This document shows, one piece after another, positions 35,083-47,814 of a stretch of 64,000 bases of DNA. The position numbers were made by a program, and so were the translations under genes. Every line of letters starts with the position of its first letter. Position 1 is the first letter of the stretch. Source of the DNA: Datnioides undecimradiatus (Eukaryota; Chordata; Actinopteri; Lobotiformes; Datnioididae). The stretch spans positions 2,128,833-2,192,832 of the forward strand of contig WARS01000063.1 in assembly GCA_008933995.1 (NCBI GenBank), written 5' to 3'. The notes beneath the pieces were generated by a model, which saw only the letters and a list, made by a program, of their open reading frames with translations, was not told where the DNA came from and did no database searches.

Positions 35083-36923
35083 ACAGCGGTGGTGTGTGTT
35101 CAACATGCGCTGACCCTGAAGCGATCAACCGACCATCCACCTCCCAGAATACCTCACCTCGACACCTGCAGACGTGTCAACATCCATACAGCCATCCAGC
35201 ACATGATGGGCGATCCCCTGAGGTCTGGTTTGCGGCTACATGCTTTGTTTTATCCTTGCTAACAAAAATGAAACTTTAATCAATCAGAGTCAGTTGTGTT
35301 TTCACTCGTCAGTCGTCAGCTTGTGGTCTGACGTCCGGGCAGCAGAAACTGGGACACGTGGGGCGAATAAAAGGGACGAAGAGATGCCTTTGAAAGCAGT
35401 TTCTGAACCTGTAATCAGCTCAACGGTGCTTCAGTATGAACAGTATGTGTGTTTTATTGTACGCTGTGCAGTAAAAGTAATAAATAAACATGAAACTTGA
35501 AGCTTAATCAGTTTGGGTATTGTTTATTTCCTGGAACCAGGGCAGTTCTTCCCATTAACATCAGAGCAGCGCTGATCCGTGGTCAGGAGACCTTCATCGT
35601 CACGGTAACCAAAATAAATAACAATTTGGTGATTTAACTTTAACTTTTTAAGAAAGGATGATGGTTTGAGTCGAGTTAATAAATGCAGCATTTGAGTTAA
35701 AGACATTTTGCCCTTTGTTTGCTTACATCACAACAGCTTTCAGACCTGATAATTCAGACCAGTCCTCGGGAACGTGAGGGATTGGTGCATCACCTGCATG
35801 CAAAACTGGATTTTGGAGTTCGCTGAAAAGAACCCGGCCTGGTTGAATCAGCACAGATCCGGTCCTGAAGGGTTTTGGCTCGAGTTCCTTTATGAAAACA
35901 CACTGGAAGACTTTAATTTCCTCACTTTTAGATTCAAAGTGCGAACGCAGCATGAGCCTCTGCGCTGTGACTGGCTGTGGGCTAATTCGAGGTGTCAACC
36001 GATTTGTCAAAACATTTGGACGCAGCTCTCAGCCCAAAGCTTCGTTCTGGCCTCCTGACATGGAGAAAAGAGGCTCCAGTTTGTGGAGTCAGCTGAGCTT
36101 TAAAGCGTAAACAGGTCGTGTTTTTCATTTCTGTACTTCTTCCGTCTCTGCTCCAGATCTGATGAATCCAGGCTGTTTATAATGACGGTTATGGACCTTT
36201 TCAACCTGTTGTTTCTGTCATTTAAACACATTTTATTCCCTCATGAACACCTTTATATAAACAAATGCTCAGCGACAATATCAGATTCACATTAGTCTCC
36301 TGTTTATCGCTTGTTCTTTCATCATAAATTCAGTGCGTTTCAATCGTTTTGCAGCGTTTCAGATTTGAACGAGACGTTCTGACTCATGGCTGTGGGGTTT
36401 GATCAGCAGGATAAAAGATAAACCACAAATAGGTTTGTTTTTCTAAATGATATGCGCTGATCGACTCTGGACAAAGAAATATAATCCCAGGACACTGAAA
36501 CTGGAAAAAAACTGTCAGGTGGATGAAAAGTAGATGACTGATCATCTCAGACGCTTACAGACGTTGAGTTATGTTTAAAAAAATGATGAAAAAGCAAAAT
36601 TTATCTTTCTGTTTTCACTTTGACTCGTTTGTCTGACAGGTTCAGACCCTCGATAAAGTAAACAGGAAGTGGATTGTCTTCATTTCAGTTGTTTCCACCG
36701 AGAGCTTGGTTGTGTCCAGCATCAGGCAAAATGGGGAAAAGTCAAACAGTCTGGACCAACAATGAGAGAAAAGGTTTGAAATAGTTTAGTAAACGTGCGT
36801 CTTCATCAACTTTCTGTCTATTTGTCGACATGTTTTTCTGGAAATTGCATATTGCAGCTTGAATAGCAGAATAAAATCAGAGCACTGAGGTCCAGCTTTG
36901 TCCTGTTTACACCAAACATCCAT

Positions 36924-36999
36924 CAGGACGTCACTGAAGAACGCTGCTCCCTTTGCATGTGTGTGAAAAGTGATTTAAGCAGGAGCAGCGTTCGTCCTG
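36924..36999. repeat. Inverted repeat (12-bp perfect stem, extended)
   Basis: GAACGCTGCTCC (36939-36950) pairs exactly with GGAGCAGCGTTC (36982-36993) across a 31-nt loop. CAGGAC (36924-36929) then pairs with GTCCTG (36994-36999) across a 9-nt one-sided bulge. Confidence 0.7.
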
Positions 37000-38646
37000 A
37001 GGAGCGATTCATCGCTCGCTCTGAGCCACTTGCACACGTTCAGGGATAATTGCGTCTTCACTTGACGCTGCAAACAGAGAAAATAGCGTTTTGCTTCAAT
37101 GGTTTTTCTTTGAGGCGGGAACGTGAGCGTGCAGGTAATGAGCAGATGAAAAGGAGGTGGAAATGTGTTGCTCAGGTGTGAAGAGCATGCGGTTAACGTT
37201 CAGCTCCGATCGTCTCTTACTGAAGCCGCTGAAACGAATGCCAATCAGATGCTGTCGGTATCTGCATAAAACACACATTATACGAACAGTAAGCAGAGCA
37301 TGGGGCTGTTCATTAGCCTGATAGGACTGTTTTGATTTAGCAAACGTTAGCATCACAGTTTGGATGCTACATAACGTTAGCTAGCGTCCTTGCTACTCCT
37401 AACCCCTGACTCCAGCTCTCCTTGCATGATGTTCAGGCTCTGGGACCATTTGTGTAATGCTACTCAGCATTAGCCTCATCATAGTTGAATGTCTGAAAGC
37501 TAAGATGATTCAGTGGGATAACACATACGTGATTTGACAATTTGCTTTCTGGTTTCCTGTTCTGAACATGACGTTTAGTCAACAGTTCAGTCAACACTCA
37601 CAATGTTGACTCACTCACTATGTCTCTTGAGTAAAGGGCGGATGATGAACCCAGATCGACCTAACAGCAGATTTAACAGCTGTAAAGAGTAAAAACCACA
37701 CAACGATCTGTTGCTGTAGCGCTGCTAACATAAGCTGTGTTTTCCAGCACGTCAGGGCATCAACCTGTGAGTCCTGAGTCTGTCTCTTGTGTCCTCGCAC
37801 CCAAATTGACTGTAAACCCACGTTTTCAAGCTGAATTTAATTATGAATAGTTATTATTCTAAATAAATATCATTAATTATCATTAGTGGAGTTAATAATC
37901 CACTCGTGAACATGAACAGTTGCCTTCAGACGTATACAAACCGTCCACGATGCTCAATGATTAAAACCTGCTGCTGAGTCATTGCTGCAGTTTCCTCCAC
38001 AGTTTGATTATCACCACTGCTTTTAACAAATCAGGGTGAAAACATGCTGTTCAAGTAAAAAGTGCTGACTGAACCGCCGTAGCTCATTTCCTGTTTGGAC
38101 ACATGATCCCGATGAGACCAGCGACGGCGCGAGTTTATTTTTAAAACCCGGTTTTCGGCAGCCGGAGCTGATGAACAAAGCCATCACAGCGTGACGCCGC
38201 GCGACAAACACCGAGCACTTCTTATCCAACAACACTCACTTCTGAACTGCTCCTTCCATGTTCCCGTGTTATGGCCCTCAGTCGACACATAAACACTTGT
38301 TTTTAAGCCCCTGCCCAACATTTTCTGTCTCGGGACAAACATTAAAGCTTATTTTCAAAGCAAAGTGAAACATAGTGAAACCAGCAGCTGCTGCCGGAGA
38401 ACATATGAAATACTTTGGGGTTTTTGTTTTTTTAGCTAACGTGCTAAAACCAGCAGGATGTTCCTGAAGTCAGGTCTGATTTGTAGAGAATGATTTCCCC
38501 AAGCACAAACACACTCGTTTCATCAGGCGTGATGAAAAACTAGCAAACCGTACAGGAGTTAAAGTGAAGCTCTGAACGCTGCAGAGACGAGTGTGTCTGA
38601 CGGCGCTCACAGAAGGACGTTAAAAGCGAATTCAAGCGGCTGCAGT

Positions 38647-38689
38647 GGTCCAAACGTTGTCCCAGCCTCTCAGGGAACAACGTTTGACC
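38647..38689. repeat. Compact hairpin, about 16 bp stem and 9-nt loop
   Basis: CAAACGTTGT (38651-38660) plus CCC pairs with GGG (one bulged A) and ACAACGTTTG (38677-38686). The stem is lengthened by GGT/ACC around a bulged C. The loop is AGCCTCTCA. Confidence 0.75.
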
Positions 38690-39167
38690 GAAGAGACGGC
38701 CAACAAAGTCCTCTCATTAAGCAATCAGCTGAGCAGCAGGGGGCTGAGGGGACGGAGAGGCACTTGGCAGAGCTCAGAGACAGACGACGCCTCAGACCAA
38801 CAGCGCCAGGACGCCGTCTGCTTTTGTTAGAGCCGGAGACAAAACACCTCCAGTTCCAGTCGCTTTAACCGAGGATGACGGACTTTTCTGCCTCGTTAAA
38901 TGTTCCTCCTCTGCACTTCAGACGCACAAAACAACAAAACACAAGTTGCTCCAGACCGACTCACAGCGTAATGTTCAGCTTTTCAAGCAAGAGCATCTGC
39001 TGAGTGCAGATACACAAAACTGTTCAGCAGTCAGAGGCAGAGACGTGAAGCCTGCTCTGTTCTCTGAAGAACTGAGAGCACAGTTAGACTCGTTCTCATG
39101 TAAAGTCAAGGAGAAGCAAGTTTCTCTGTCTTAGAATTCACACTCCAAACAGACAGGGGCGGCGTAG

Positions 39168-39650
39168 CAACAGAGCAACTGCCAACAGCTGCCAACAGCT
39201 GCTAACTGCTGCTGAATGCTGCTGTATGCTGCTAACTGCTGCTAACTGCTGCTAAATGCTGCTAAATGCTGCCAACAGCTGCTAACTGCAGCTAACTGCT
39301 GCTGAATGCTGCTGACTGTGGCTAACTGCTGCTAACTGCAGCTAACTGCTGCTGAATGCTGCTAACTATTGCTAACTGCGGATAACTGCTGCTGAATGCT
39401 GCTAACTGTGGCTAATTGCTGCTAACTGTGGCTAACTACTGAATGCTGCTAACAGCTGTTAATTGCTACTAACTGGTTTCATCTGCTGAAAACTGCTGCT
39501 GAATTCAGGTAACTGCAGCTAACTGTGGCTAACTACTGAATGCAGCTAATGTCTGCTAATAGCCGTTAACTGCTGCTAACTGGTTTTAACTGCAGCTAAC
39601 TGTGGCTAACTCCTTCTAATTGCTGCTGACTTCTGCTAACTGCTGCGATC
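39168..39650. repeat. Decamer minisatellite, consensus GCTGCTAACT
   Basis: About 45 imperfect 10-bp units. Variants include GCTGCTGAAT, GTGGCTAACT and GCAGCTAACT, which recur in ordered groups and so suggest higher-order repeats. Stops in all frames make it non-coding. Confidence 0.9.
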
Positions 39651-39659
39651 ACTGCATTC

Positions 39660-42600
39660 AGTGTACCTGTGACGTCAGAGTTGACAACGGTGTCGTACAT
39701 GACAGGACAGGGCAGGGCTAGCTTGTTAGCATGCTAGCTTTGGCAGACATCTCTTCACCATAATGCATAGACGTCTGTGACATAATGTCAACGTATTATT
39801 TCTCCATATTCCGATGATAAATTCTGTTACTTCTTGACTTTAAAAACTGATTCTTACAGATTTTAATCAGAAAGGTGTTTTTTGTGTGTCCCGGACCAGT
39901 CAGTCAGTCAGTGAACCAGCTGTTTCCAAGATCAAGCATCAACTTTCAGTCACAACTTCCAAGCCAGCAAGAGTCTGAACCTCTTGCTATTTAGACTCTG
40001 CATGCTAGAAACATGTTCACAGCGTTTAATTAAAACACTCCTCACATATCTGAGAGCCCGATGAGCAAACAGATCTTCAAACTGCTAATTATCCACACTC
40101 AGTGACCAAGGTTGCGTTCTTATGTGTGATGTAGACCTCATGAGCTCTGTTTCAGAAGGAACGCCCGATCGAACTCTCGGCGCGGCTCTGCACCGACGCA
40201 GCGAGCTTGGTGATGAGATGCACAGAGTCTGGGCTGTGAGACTGGAAATGAAAACCTGCTGTACCACCTGTTTCAAAGGCAGTCGAGTGCAGTGCCGTAC
40301 AGCCGCCAACAGCACCTCAGGAGAAGAGGATGTGAGGACTGGTTTTATGGGGGAAGATTTGCATTTGATTGGTTTCCCTCTTGGGAAATGATTGAGCATA
40401 ATTACAGACAGTAACCAGTAATTTCACCGATCAGTGTGATCATTGCCCGTGTAATTTCCATAATTTTCTGCACTTTGCTAAATTGGTTGAAAATGTTGAC
40501 AGCTGCAATCAGCTGCCTCAGCCTCCCACTGCCTCTCAGGCAGATTCACATACACACATACACATACACACACACACACACACTTCTGGATAGTGAACAG
40601 AAATCATCAATGGGAAACACACAGTCAGCAGTGAAACTTTGAGCAGGATAGTGAGATAACGTTGGAAACACACCGATCAAACATTTTCCCGCACCACAGT
40701 TACATGTTTGCTGCAGTGCATGTTGTAATATATGTCATTTCCAAAGGTTATAATACACTCAGCAGTTCATATGTGAACACTCTCAACGACCTTTAGTGTA
40801 TTTACCTTTAGGAAACCCTTTCACTCAGGGTCTCTGAGTCTGACTCTGGAGAACCCAAAGTCTTCTTCTGCAGCATGAACGTGTCCACATACTTTTGTCC
40901 ATGTGGTGTCAGTAGAGTCCAGAGCACTTTTAGAAACTGAGTGAAACTTTGACTCATAGATGAGTTAAAAACATTTAACTAAATCAGATTTTCCAGCTCT
41001 GGTTCATCAGGTTTTGGCTGAATATATATAAACTCCTGTAACAGCTGCAGACGCAGGTTGTCACCTCCCAGCAGTGCTCAGACAAATATTCACATCATTA
41101 ACTCAAAGTGAAATACTCTATTTTTACATAATTTACACAGTTCAGTTTTATTTAAGCATAAAGTTGTACATTTAGGCTGATCTGACTGAAAGGTAGGTAG
41201 CATCACAGGTCGTTAGCTGCCTGCTAACATCTCTGTCTCCTGGAGTTGTGTTTTAGCATTGGTGTTTTTAGATGCTAACTAGCCCTGGTTATTTTAAATT
41301 GTATTGTTGTTTGTTGTATAATTTAAGGTTAATTTACCTTAGCTAACATAAGCCCACAGCTTTAGCCAGTTAGCGACACAGAGCATTATGTAGCCTTCAC
41401 CTTCTTAGCCTAGCTTGTTAATGGTAGCTAACCTGGTAGCTTCAAGCTAGGTGGGTGTGTTTCAGCAAACAGCCTTCAGCCTCTGCTCCCCTTCATTAGG
41501 TTAGAAAGGAGTTGGTGGTCTTCTTAACATTAATCATGTGGTCATGCTAATGTTAGCGTGTTAGCACAAAGTGCAGAAATGGTGTTTTGTTTAGAGGACA
41601 GATTCACTCAGGTTGTTTTCTGTCTCACTCTTCTTTTTCTTGTGTCCAAACATTGTTTTTGGAACCTGCTCCTACTGGTCCCCCATGCATCACCAGCATT
41701 AGCATTAGCATTAGCATTTTTAACAAATTTGGACACAAATGAAAACATGTGCGGCTCTTGAAGCAGAGGACACCTGAAGACATATTAATGGTCATTTTAA
41801 AACAAAGAAATTCGAACTGTTTATTGACACAAGAAGATTCATTTTGAACTTTCCAGCAGTTACTTCCTGTTTTCTGACCGCGCCACCCGACGCCGCTGCA
41901 GGTTCTCATCACAACCGATAAGACTGAAACCTCAGAGTGGAAAATGAAACCATGCATGTCCTCCATCCTCCAACCTTCATACTGTCACACGCTGTCACAC
42001 TGTTTTACAGTCAAACACCTGCCTGTTTTCACGTGTGTGTGTGTGTGTGTGTAAGCGTCCTCCGCCATCATGTCAGTCAAACGTATTTCACGCACATAGA
42101 GTCTATTTGCATTTTAAAAACTCGCCTCTCGCTTCAGAGCGTCTCTTCACAGCGAGCCGAGCAGTGAAAACACCAGTGCACGAGTGAAGCCGGCTCCTCT
42201 CCGGCCCCGCGGGATTAAATATTCCCGACGCCGCTGAATCACATAGCATCTCCAGAGAAGGTGAGTGTGTGTGTGTATTGTATTTGCTTCCCGGCCAATA
42301 AGGAGTGAGCGCAGAGATGGAAAACAATCGTGAAGATGTGTGGACCATCTTTATTAACCAAAGTCTTTACAAACCAACAAACCCAGCAGGGAGACGCTGC
42401 GCCTGCTAAACAGCTACCCATGAATCATAATAAGCACAAACACAGGTTTTCAGTGTGCGAGGCCGGGTTCTGCGGCGTGTTGGACTCTGAACAGCTCAGT
42501 CTTTCAATCTAAGTTTACTAATGTTCTAATAAACGTTAGCGGTTTAAAATGCCTTATTAATGTCAGGAAAGTGGGCTTTATTTACCTCTAAAGAGATGAA

Positions 42601-43200
42601 ACAGGAAATACAGCACATTAACCCCCCCGGCATCTGCATTAGCACAACAAGCAGTTATACATCTAATAAAGCGCTGCCAGCAAGGCTCTATGGTTATTAC
42701 AGGCACAGCTAGAGGGTGTCTTTGACCAACTGGAGGAGGCCGACGCTGCCTGATGGTTATTAATTAAAGGTGCTGGAGGCAACCTTGGAAAAACAAGCAG
42801 TAGTGGACTCAAAGAGCCGACCCAGGGGCCACATTCAGGGCCCGGCGCATAAATACAATCTGTGAGCAGTGGTTAGGCGTTGATGATGAACAATGGCGCC
42901 GTCGCTTTGGTTTCATCTGTGAAACGTGTCTGAGCTACGAACAAACAGCAGATCCAACAAACCTTCCTCTGACTTAACCAACCACAGTCAAGACCTGTGG
43001 AGTAACACGAGGTCGTGGTGGAGGGTTGATTGCTTTTCATATACAGGTAGTCATGTGATGCACTATTAACGTGACAATATCATGATAGCACGTTTTTATG
43101 AATGAGTTATAGGCACAACAAGTTCCCACGTCCAAGGGCCAAACGTCCTGGTCCAACCTGCTGGAGATGAGCCGGGTTTCTCTGTAGAACAGTTTGATCA
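39660..43200. other. Intergenic tract with possible conserved element
   Basis: Short CA/TG runs lie near 40,566, 42,034 and 42,262. 42,640-42,900 is complex, non-repetitive sequence with TTAATTAAAGG and ATGGTTATTA motifs. No gene is seen. Confidence 0.4.
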
Positions 43201-43242
43201 GCAAAGTGTTTGTTTGTCAGGCTCCGCGCTCCCCGTCCGTCA

Positions 43243-43291
43243 ATAGAAGAAAAGAAGAAAAGAATAGAAGAATAGAAGAAAACGAAAACAG
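43243..43291. repeat. AAGAA/AGAAT purine-rich microsatellite
   Basis: Imperfect AAGAAAAG and AATAGAAG units over about 50 bp. Confidence 0.7.
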
Positions 43292-43474
43292 CTCCGGGAG
43301 CAGCGTCCGGACATCGCGCTGCGTTGCTGCTAATATTTAGATCACGGCGCCGCGGGTGACATGAGGGATCGATGACAGTGTTCGGGCAAGTCGCAGGCTA
43401 AACAGTCAGGCATGTATTGATTGATGTTTGTAGAGAGCAGATGAAGTGTGTTAAATTGTGTTTTCTGCACGTTT

Positions 43475-43478
<4 letters not shown>

Positions 43479-43507
<29 letters not shown>
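43479..43507. repeat. (TG)n microsatellite
   Basis: About 14 TG units. Confidence 0.95.
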
Positions 43508-43989
43508 GTGACATATTATTGATGTTTTCCTGGCTGCCCCAGCGCACGACTGACTGACAAGTTTCACACTGAGCTGAGCCCGAGGGGACAGTTGTTGTTA
43601 GGCCTCAAATCTGACAGACTCACACCAGCAGAAAAACACTCGCCTGAGGAAACTCACAGGCTCCGGTACAAACAGCAGCGGGCGGGGGGGGGGGCACTTC
43701 CTGTATTTGAGTTCTCTAACTGTAGGCATGTTGTGAACTGAACAGTGCATACTTTAACTACTGGGAAAATGCTGCAGCGTCAACTTTAGAGCAGGTCTTT
43801 GTCGGTCGATGCATCAGCGATGAGCCTGAACGTCTCAGTTTAACACTGACGCACACACAAGGTCACACCACCAACAAATTAAATCAAATGCACAAGTTTC
43901 CAAAAACCAACACCTGAGCAAAAGCATGAAATCGAGCTTGTTGGAGATGGTTCTGAGTTCCTGTTTGGCGTGTGTGTCTTGAAAACCCC

Positions 43990-44245
43990 ACATGTACCAT
44001 GGCAGTTCGTCATTGTACATCGTCCTTTGTGTTACAGGCATTTTCCAAGTGTCTCTTCATGTGTTTTGGATTCATGAATTAATTACTGGACTTTGCATAA
44101 TTCATGGATTTGCTTCTTCTCGGATTAGCTTGCTCTTTTGGACCGATTCTGGTTTTGACCCCGTCTGCCTGCATCGACCAGCCTCTTCCTTGTAATTAAA
44201 CTCAACGAACTGTCTCTGCTATTTGCATTTTGTGTTGTTACCGTT
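43990..44245 (+). mobile_element. LTR-like fragment
   Basis: Contains TTTTGACCCCGTCTGCCTGC, then CTTGTAATTAAACTC, AACTGTCTCTGC and TTTGCATTTTGTG. This order resembles the R/U5 end of fish Gypsy-type LTRs. No partner LTR or coding part is seen. Confidence 0.35.
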
Positions 44246-44249
44246 CCTG

Positions 44250-47200
44250 ATTTCAACTTCATTCTGGTATTTTGTGATTTAAAACAGTTGTGGCAGTTTC
44301 ATAAACAAAGCAAATGAGTTGTGTTCAGTGGTGCAGTATTTTAAGAGCAGCACCAACGTGGGCGCTTGGCGTACGTTGTGTTGTGCGCTGCACAAAACAC
44401 CCACAATCTTAGTTTTATCACCTCCGTCTTATTAAACAGGTTTGTTAGTGAGAGCAGCAGAGCTGCCAGCTCACAGTCACAGACATCTCTGCAGTAAAGT
44501 TAGTTAATCCCATGTTCGGGATTTACACCACAAACTGAAAGCAGACTGAGGTCACGGGTTTATCACACGTGCATCGCCGCAACATCATCTGACAGAAGTG
44601 GCATCCATGTGCGGCCGTGAGGGACAGGCGTTACTCGCTGCAGCGCGGTGATGAATAGCAGGAAACAGATGGTTTGACAGCTGAAGGCTAAAACATGGAA
44701 ACCAGCGTGTCAGGCCGCAGCTGGAGGGGAAGCTTGTTTGTGCGGTCGAGTATTCGTCGTGCATTTATCATGGACCTCTGCTGGATCCATGCCCGAGAAG
44801 CAGGAAGTCACCTGTCCTGCTCCTGCCCTCCATCTCTCTTACTCTGAAACACTGACAACTGTGTTACCCGAAGTCTCCAGCCATCCATTTCTCTTCCTGT
44901 GCTGTGCAGCCAGATGATCGAAGAGACGCAGCAGTGAAACCGATGACAGTGTGACCTAAATTTCGATGCACCATTAAATAAATCGATTTCGCTGCAACCA
45001 TTATGGATCAGTTTGGATTTCAAACTCATTCCAGCGTCAGAGGCAGAACATCAGTTCAGTCAGTTTGCCCCAGTTAAACCCGGCAGCCTGCTGCTCAGCG
45101 CAGAGGATGAAACTAAACCGTTTCTTACAGTCGAGCATGTTCTCCAGAAATAAAAACATAATAATCATGTTTCTAGAAAAGCTGTTTGTTTAGCAGGGGT
45201 GCAGCCTATTAACGCTGTTATGGCTAACACGTTAGCATAAAGCAACACCGTCAACTGACTGGAGTGGTGACGAGTTAAACTCTGTCAGGCAGTTGGGAAT
45301 GAAAACAGCTAAAATATAACACTGGAGACTTTTATTCATACATCAAACACAAAGACACAGACTGATGCGTCTGCTTGGATTTCTGGTGATTGAGCGTCCA
45401 CCACTGACAGTCTGACCCTGGGGAATGAATTAACCTGCTAGCATGCTAGCAGCTCAGACTGTGGTTTGGTCTCTCTGTTGGAGGTGGTGGTGATCCTCTG
45501 CATGCTTTAGCAGCAGCTGCCACTTGTTACTGGGCTGTTCCTGCATCTAGGAACTGTCTGAGAACCTTTTGGTTGCACGACCTTCATCTAAACTACAAGC
45601 AAGCAACTGCTCTTTTATTTCACTGGGGGCCAAACAGACCAGGCGGGATCTGGTTCTGGGTTTCTTGCATGAAGGTTTATAAGCACAATAAGGTTGTTTC
45701 AGAAGTGATGATTAAATACGAATATAAAGCGGTTTGACCGAATGACAAACCGCCCTGCTTCTTCCTCTGCATGTTTTAGGCCAAACCACAGTTGTGTTGT
45801 GTTGTGATGACTTCTGTGACGCCTCAGTTTCATTCTGCTGAGGCCTTTCAGTGCATTTCTCGTGTGAATGTGAGTGTTGTGTTCCTCCGGGGACAGTTGT
45901 ATCTGGGGCAGGATGTATTTACTGCCGAGGGCATTAAAGGGCGGCCGGGATAAAGGAGGTTCTCCTAATGCATTTCAAACATTTGACACCATATTTATAA
46001 TCTCTGCTTTTCTAGGTCTGTTGCTAATCTTTTCTCCCTTCATTCAGTTTTCTGTCTGTCTGTCTGCTTCATATTCAGTTTTACTACAGGGCGCAATCAC
46101 AGGACCAGGACCAGGACCAGCAGCTTGTCACTGTCAAGACCAGATGAACACCAAAGCAAACTGATGTCAGTCGGGGTATTTTAACTTCACACCGAGCAGA
46201 TTTAGCCTTTAATCTACGCTCATATAAACACTGAATCACCGTTGAATCATCTGCTGAGTTGCTCAACAACACTCCTGTACCCTTGAACACATTCAGTCTG
46301 TCTAGTTGTAAAGCCAAGCAGAACTTGGGTGTTTTTGTTTCACGACAAAGACACAATCTGCAGCGTGACTCCATCTATATATTGTGTTTCTGCTGGCACT
46401 GAGGAGCGCATTAAGAAAACAGATGTTGGACCTCGGCTGTTCATACATGTCGTTCTTTCAGTGACGCCGACATTAACCCTCTGTCTCTTCTCCAGGGCCG
46501 TCTGTTAAACTCAAGGACACGTTGTGAAACTTACTTCGAGTCTCGCCTCAGCGTTTTAATACAAAACTGTGTGAATGTAGGATTTTTCTTTTCAGTCTGT
46601 GCAGAAATAACACATTTAATTTCCTGCAATACATGTGTCAGTCAATCCCCGTTAACTTCTACATCAGCTGACCTTCATTGTCATGGTAACAGAAATTTGT
46701 GGTTAACTTATAGAAACGATTGCAGCTTGGTTAACTTTTAAAACAGGTCAGCGCAGACTCCTGGGTGAAGTCCGACCAGCCCGGCCTCCTCCGTCTTTGC
46801 TGGTTTTGTTGCTCCTTCAGCGAAGTCGCCTTGGTTTGTGTGGTTATGGGTAAAGCTGGATGGATGCATCAATTGAACACGCTGGACTCTGGTGTATGCA
46901 CTGCATGCAAACTCATGGTCTAAAGTCGTCTTATTAAGATGCAAATCAAAGAGAGGTTCAGCTTTGAGTGTTGACATCTCAAGTCTGACCTTTTCTGGTA
47001 TATTTCAGTGATGCTGACTGCTTTAGAAGTCCTGAAACCAACATCTTGGTCTCTTCCTCCAGCCACAACGTCGCTGAAAACACTAACCTGACAAGAATGT
47101 GTTCAGAAATGGGTTAAAGCACAATGAATAATCATGATCAGGTGGTTAAAACTACATATTTTGAGATTTGAATACTGAGATATTCCTCCAAAGAAACAAA

Positions 47201-47800
47201 GATTATAAAATCAATTGGTCTTTTACCTTTTAATGATTGTCTTCGATAACACCCGGCTCTTTATCAGGAAACTAGTAAAACGTCTCCCTCTCGCTCTTTA
47301 ACGGAGCTGTGGAAGGTTTCCCACCGACAGACCAGCTATTAAGTACGCAGCTGTAATCAGATGTCACGCTGTGTGAGCGATCGCCGACAGATAAACATGT
47401 GGCTGCTGCTGTTTATCTGTTCACCGCGGCGTGGAGCCGAGCCACATAATCAGGTGTCTCGTTAATGAAGCTTCAGCTTGTTATTGCATTTAATCGTGTT
47501 TTAATGGTTTGACTCTTGTTCGTCTTTATTTATATTCGTCTCAGTGTCTCTGACTCATTTTGTCGGCCAGTTGTTTTGCATTTCAATTTATTTTCAGGGT
47601 TTTCAGGGTTTTGGACGATGCCGTGGGTCAGTCAGCCAACTAACGTTATTGTTGTTTTCTCTCAAACACCACATTGTCACTGTTCAGTGATTATGAGAGC
47701 CATTTGCTTTGCACCTCGGCCAAGTCGTGGCCAATTATTTGCTTGTGTGTTTGTGCTCCTGTCCTTGTATCGCTGTGAGAACCAGCCGGGGACCTGGAGA
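44250..47800. other. Intergenic tract without recognisable gene
   Basis: No coding exon seen. 47,240-47,510 is non-repetitive sequence with AGATAAACA, TTTATC and TAATGA motifs of regulatory type. Confidence 0.4.
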
Positions 47801-47814
47801 GGGAGGACGGTTTT

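Larger units (their letters stand above)
34600..39160. other. Intergenic tract without recognisable gene
   Basis: It contains a (CA)20 run at 35040-35078, a bulged inverted repeat at 36,924-36,999, a near-perfect hairpin at 38,647-38,689 and a CTCF-like core at 38,733-38,746. No coding exon is identified. Confidence 0.45.

Noticed and set aside
35774..36110. Overlapping ORFs of 72-94 codons
   Set aside because: No homology is recognised, two frames are equally open and neither has exon borders, so it is not supported as a gene.
38593..38868. 91-codon plus-strand ORF over the hairpin region
   Set aside because: Charged random composition, and it overlaps a perfect inverted repeat. No domain is recognised.
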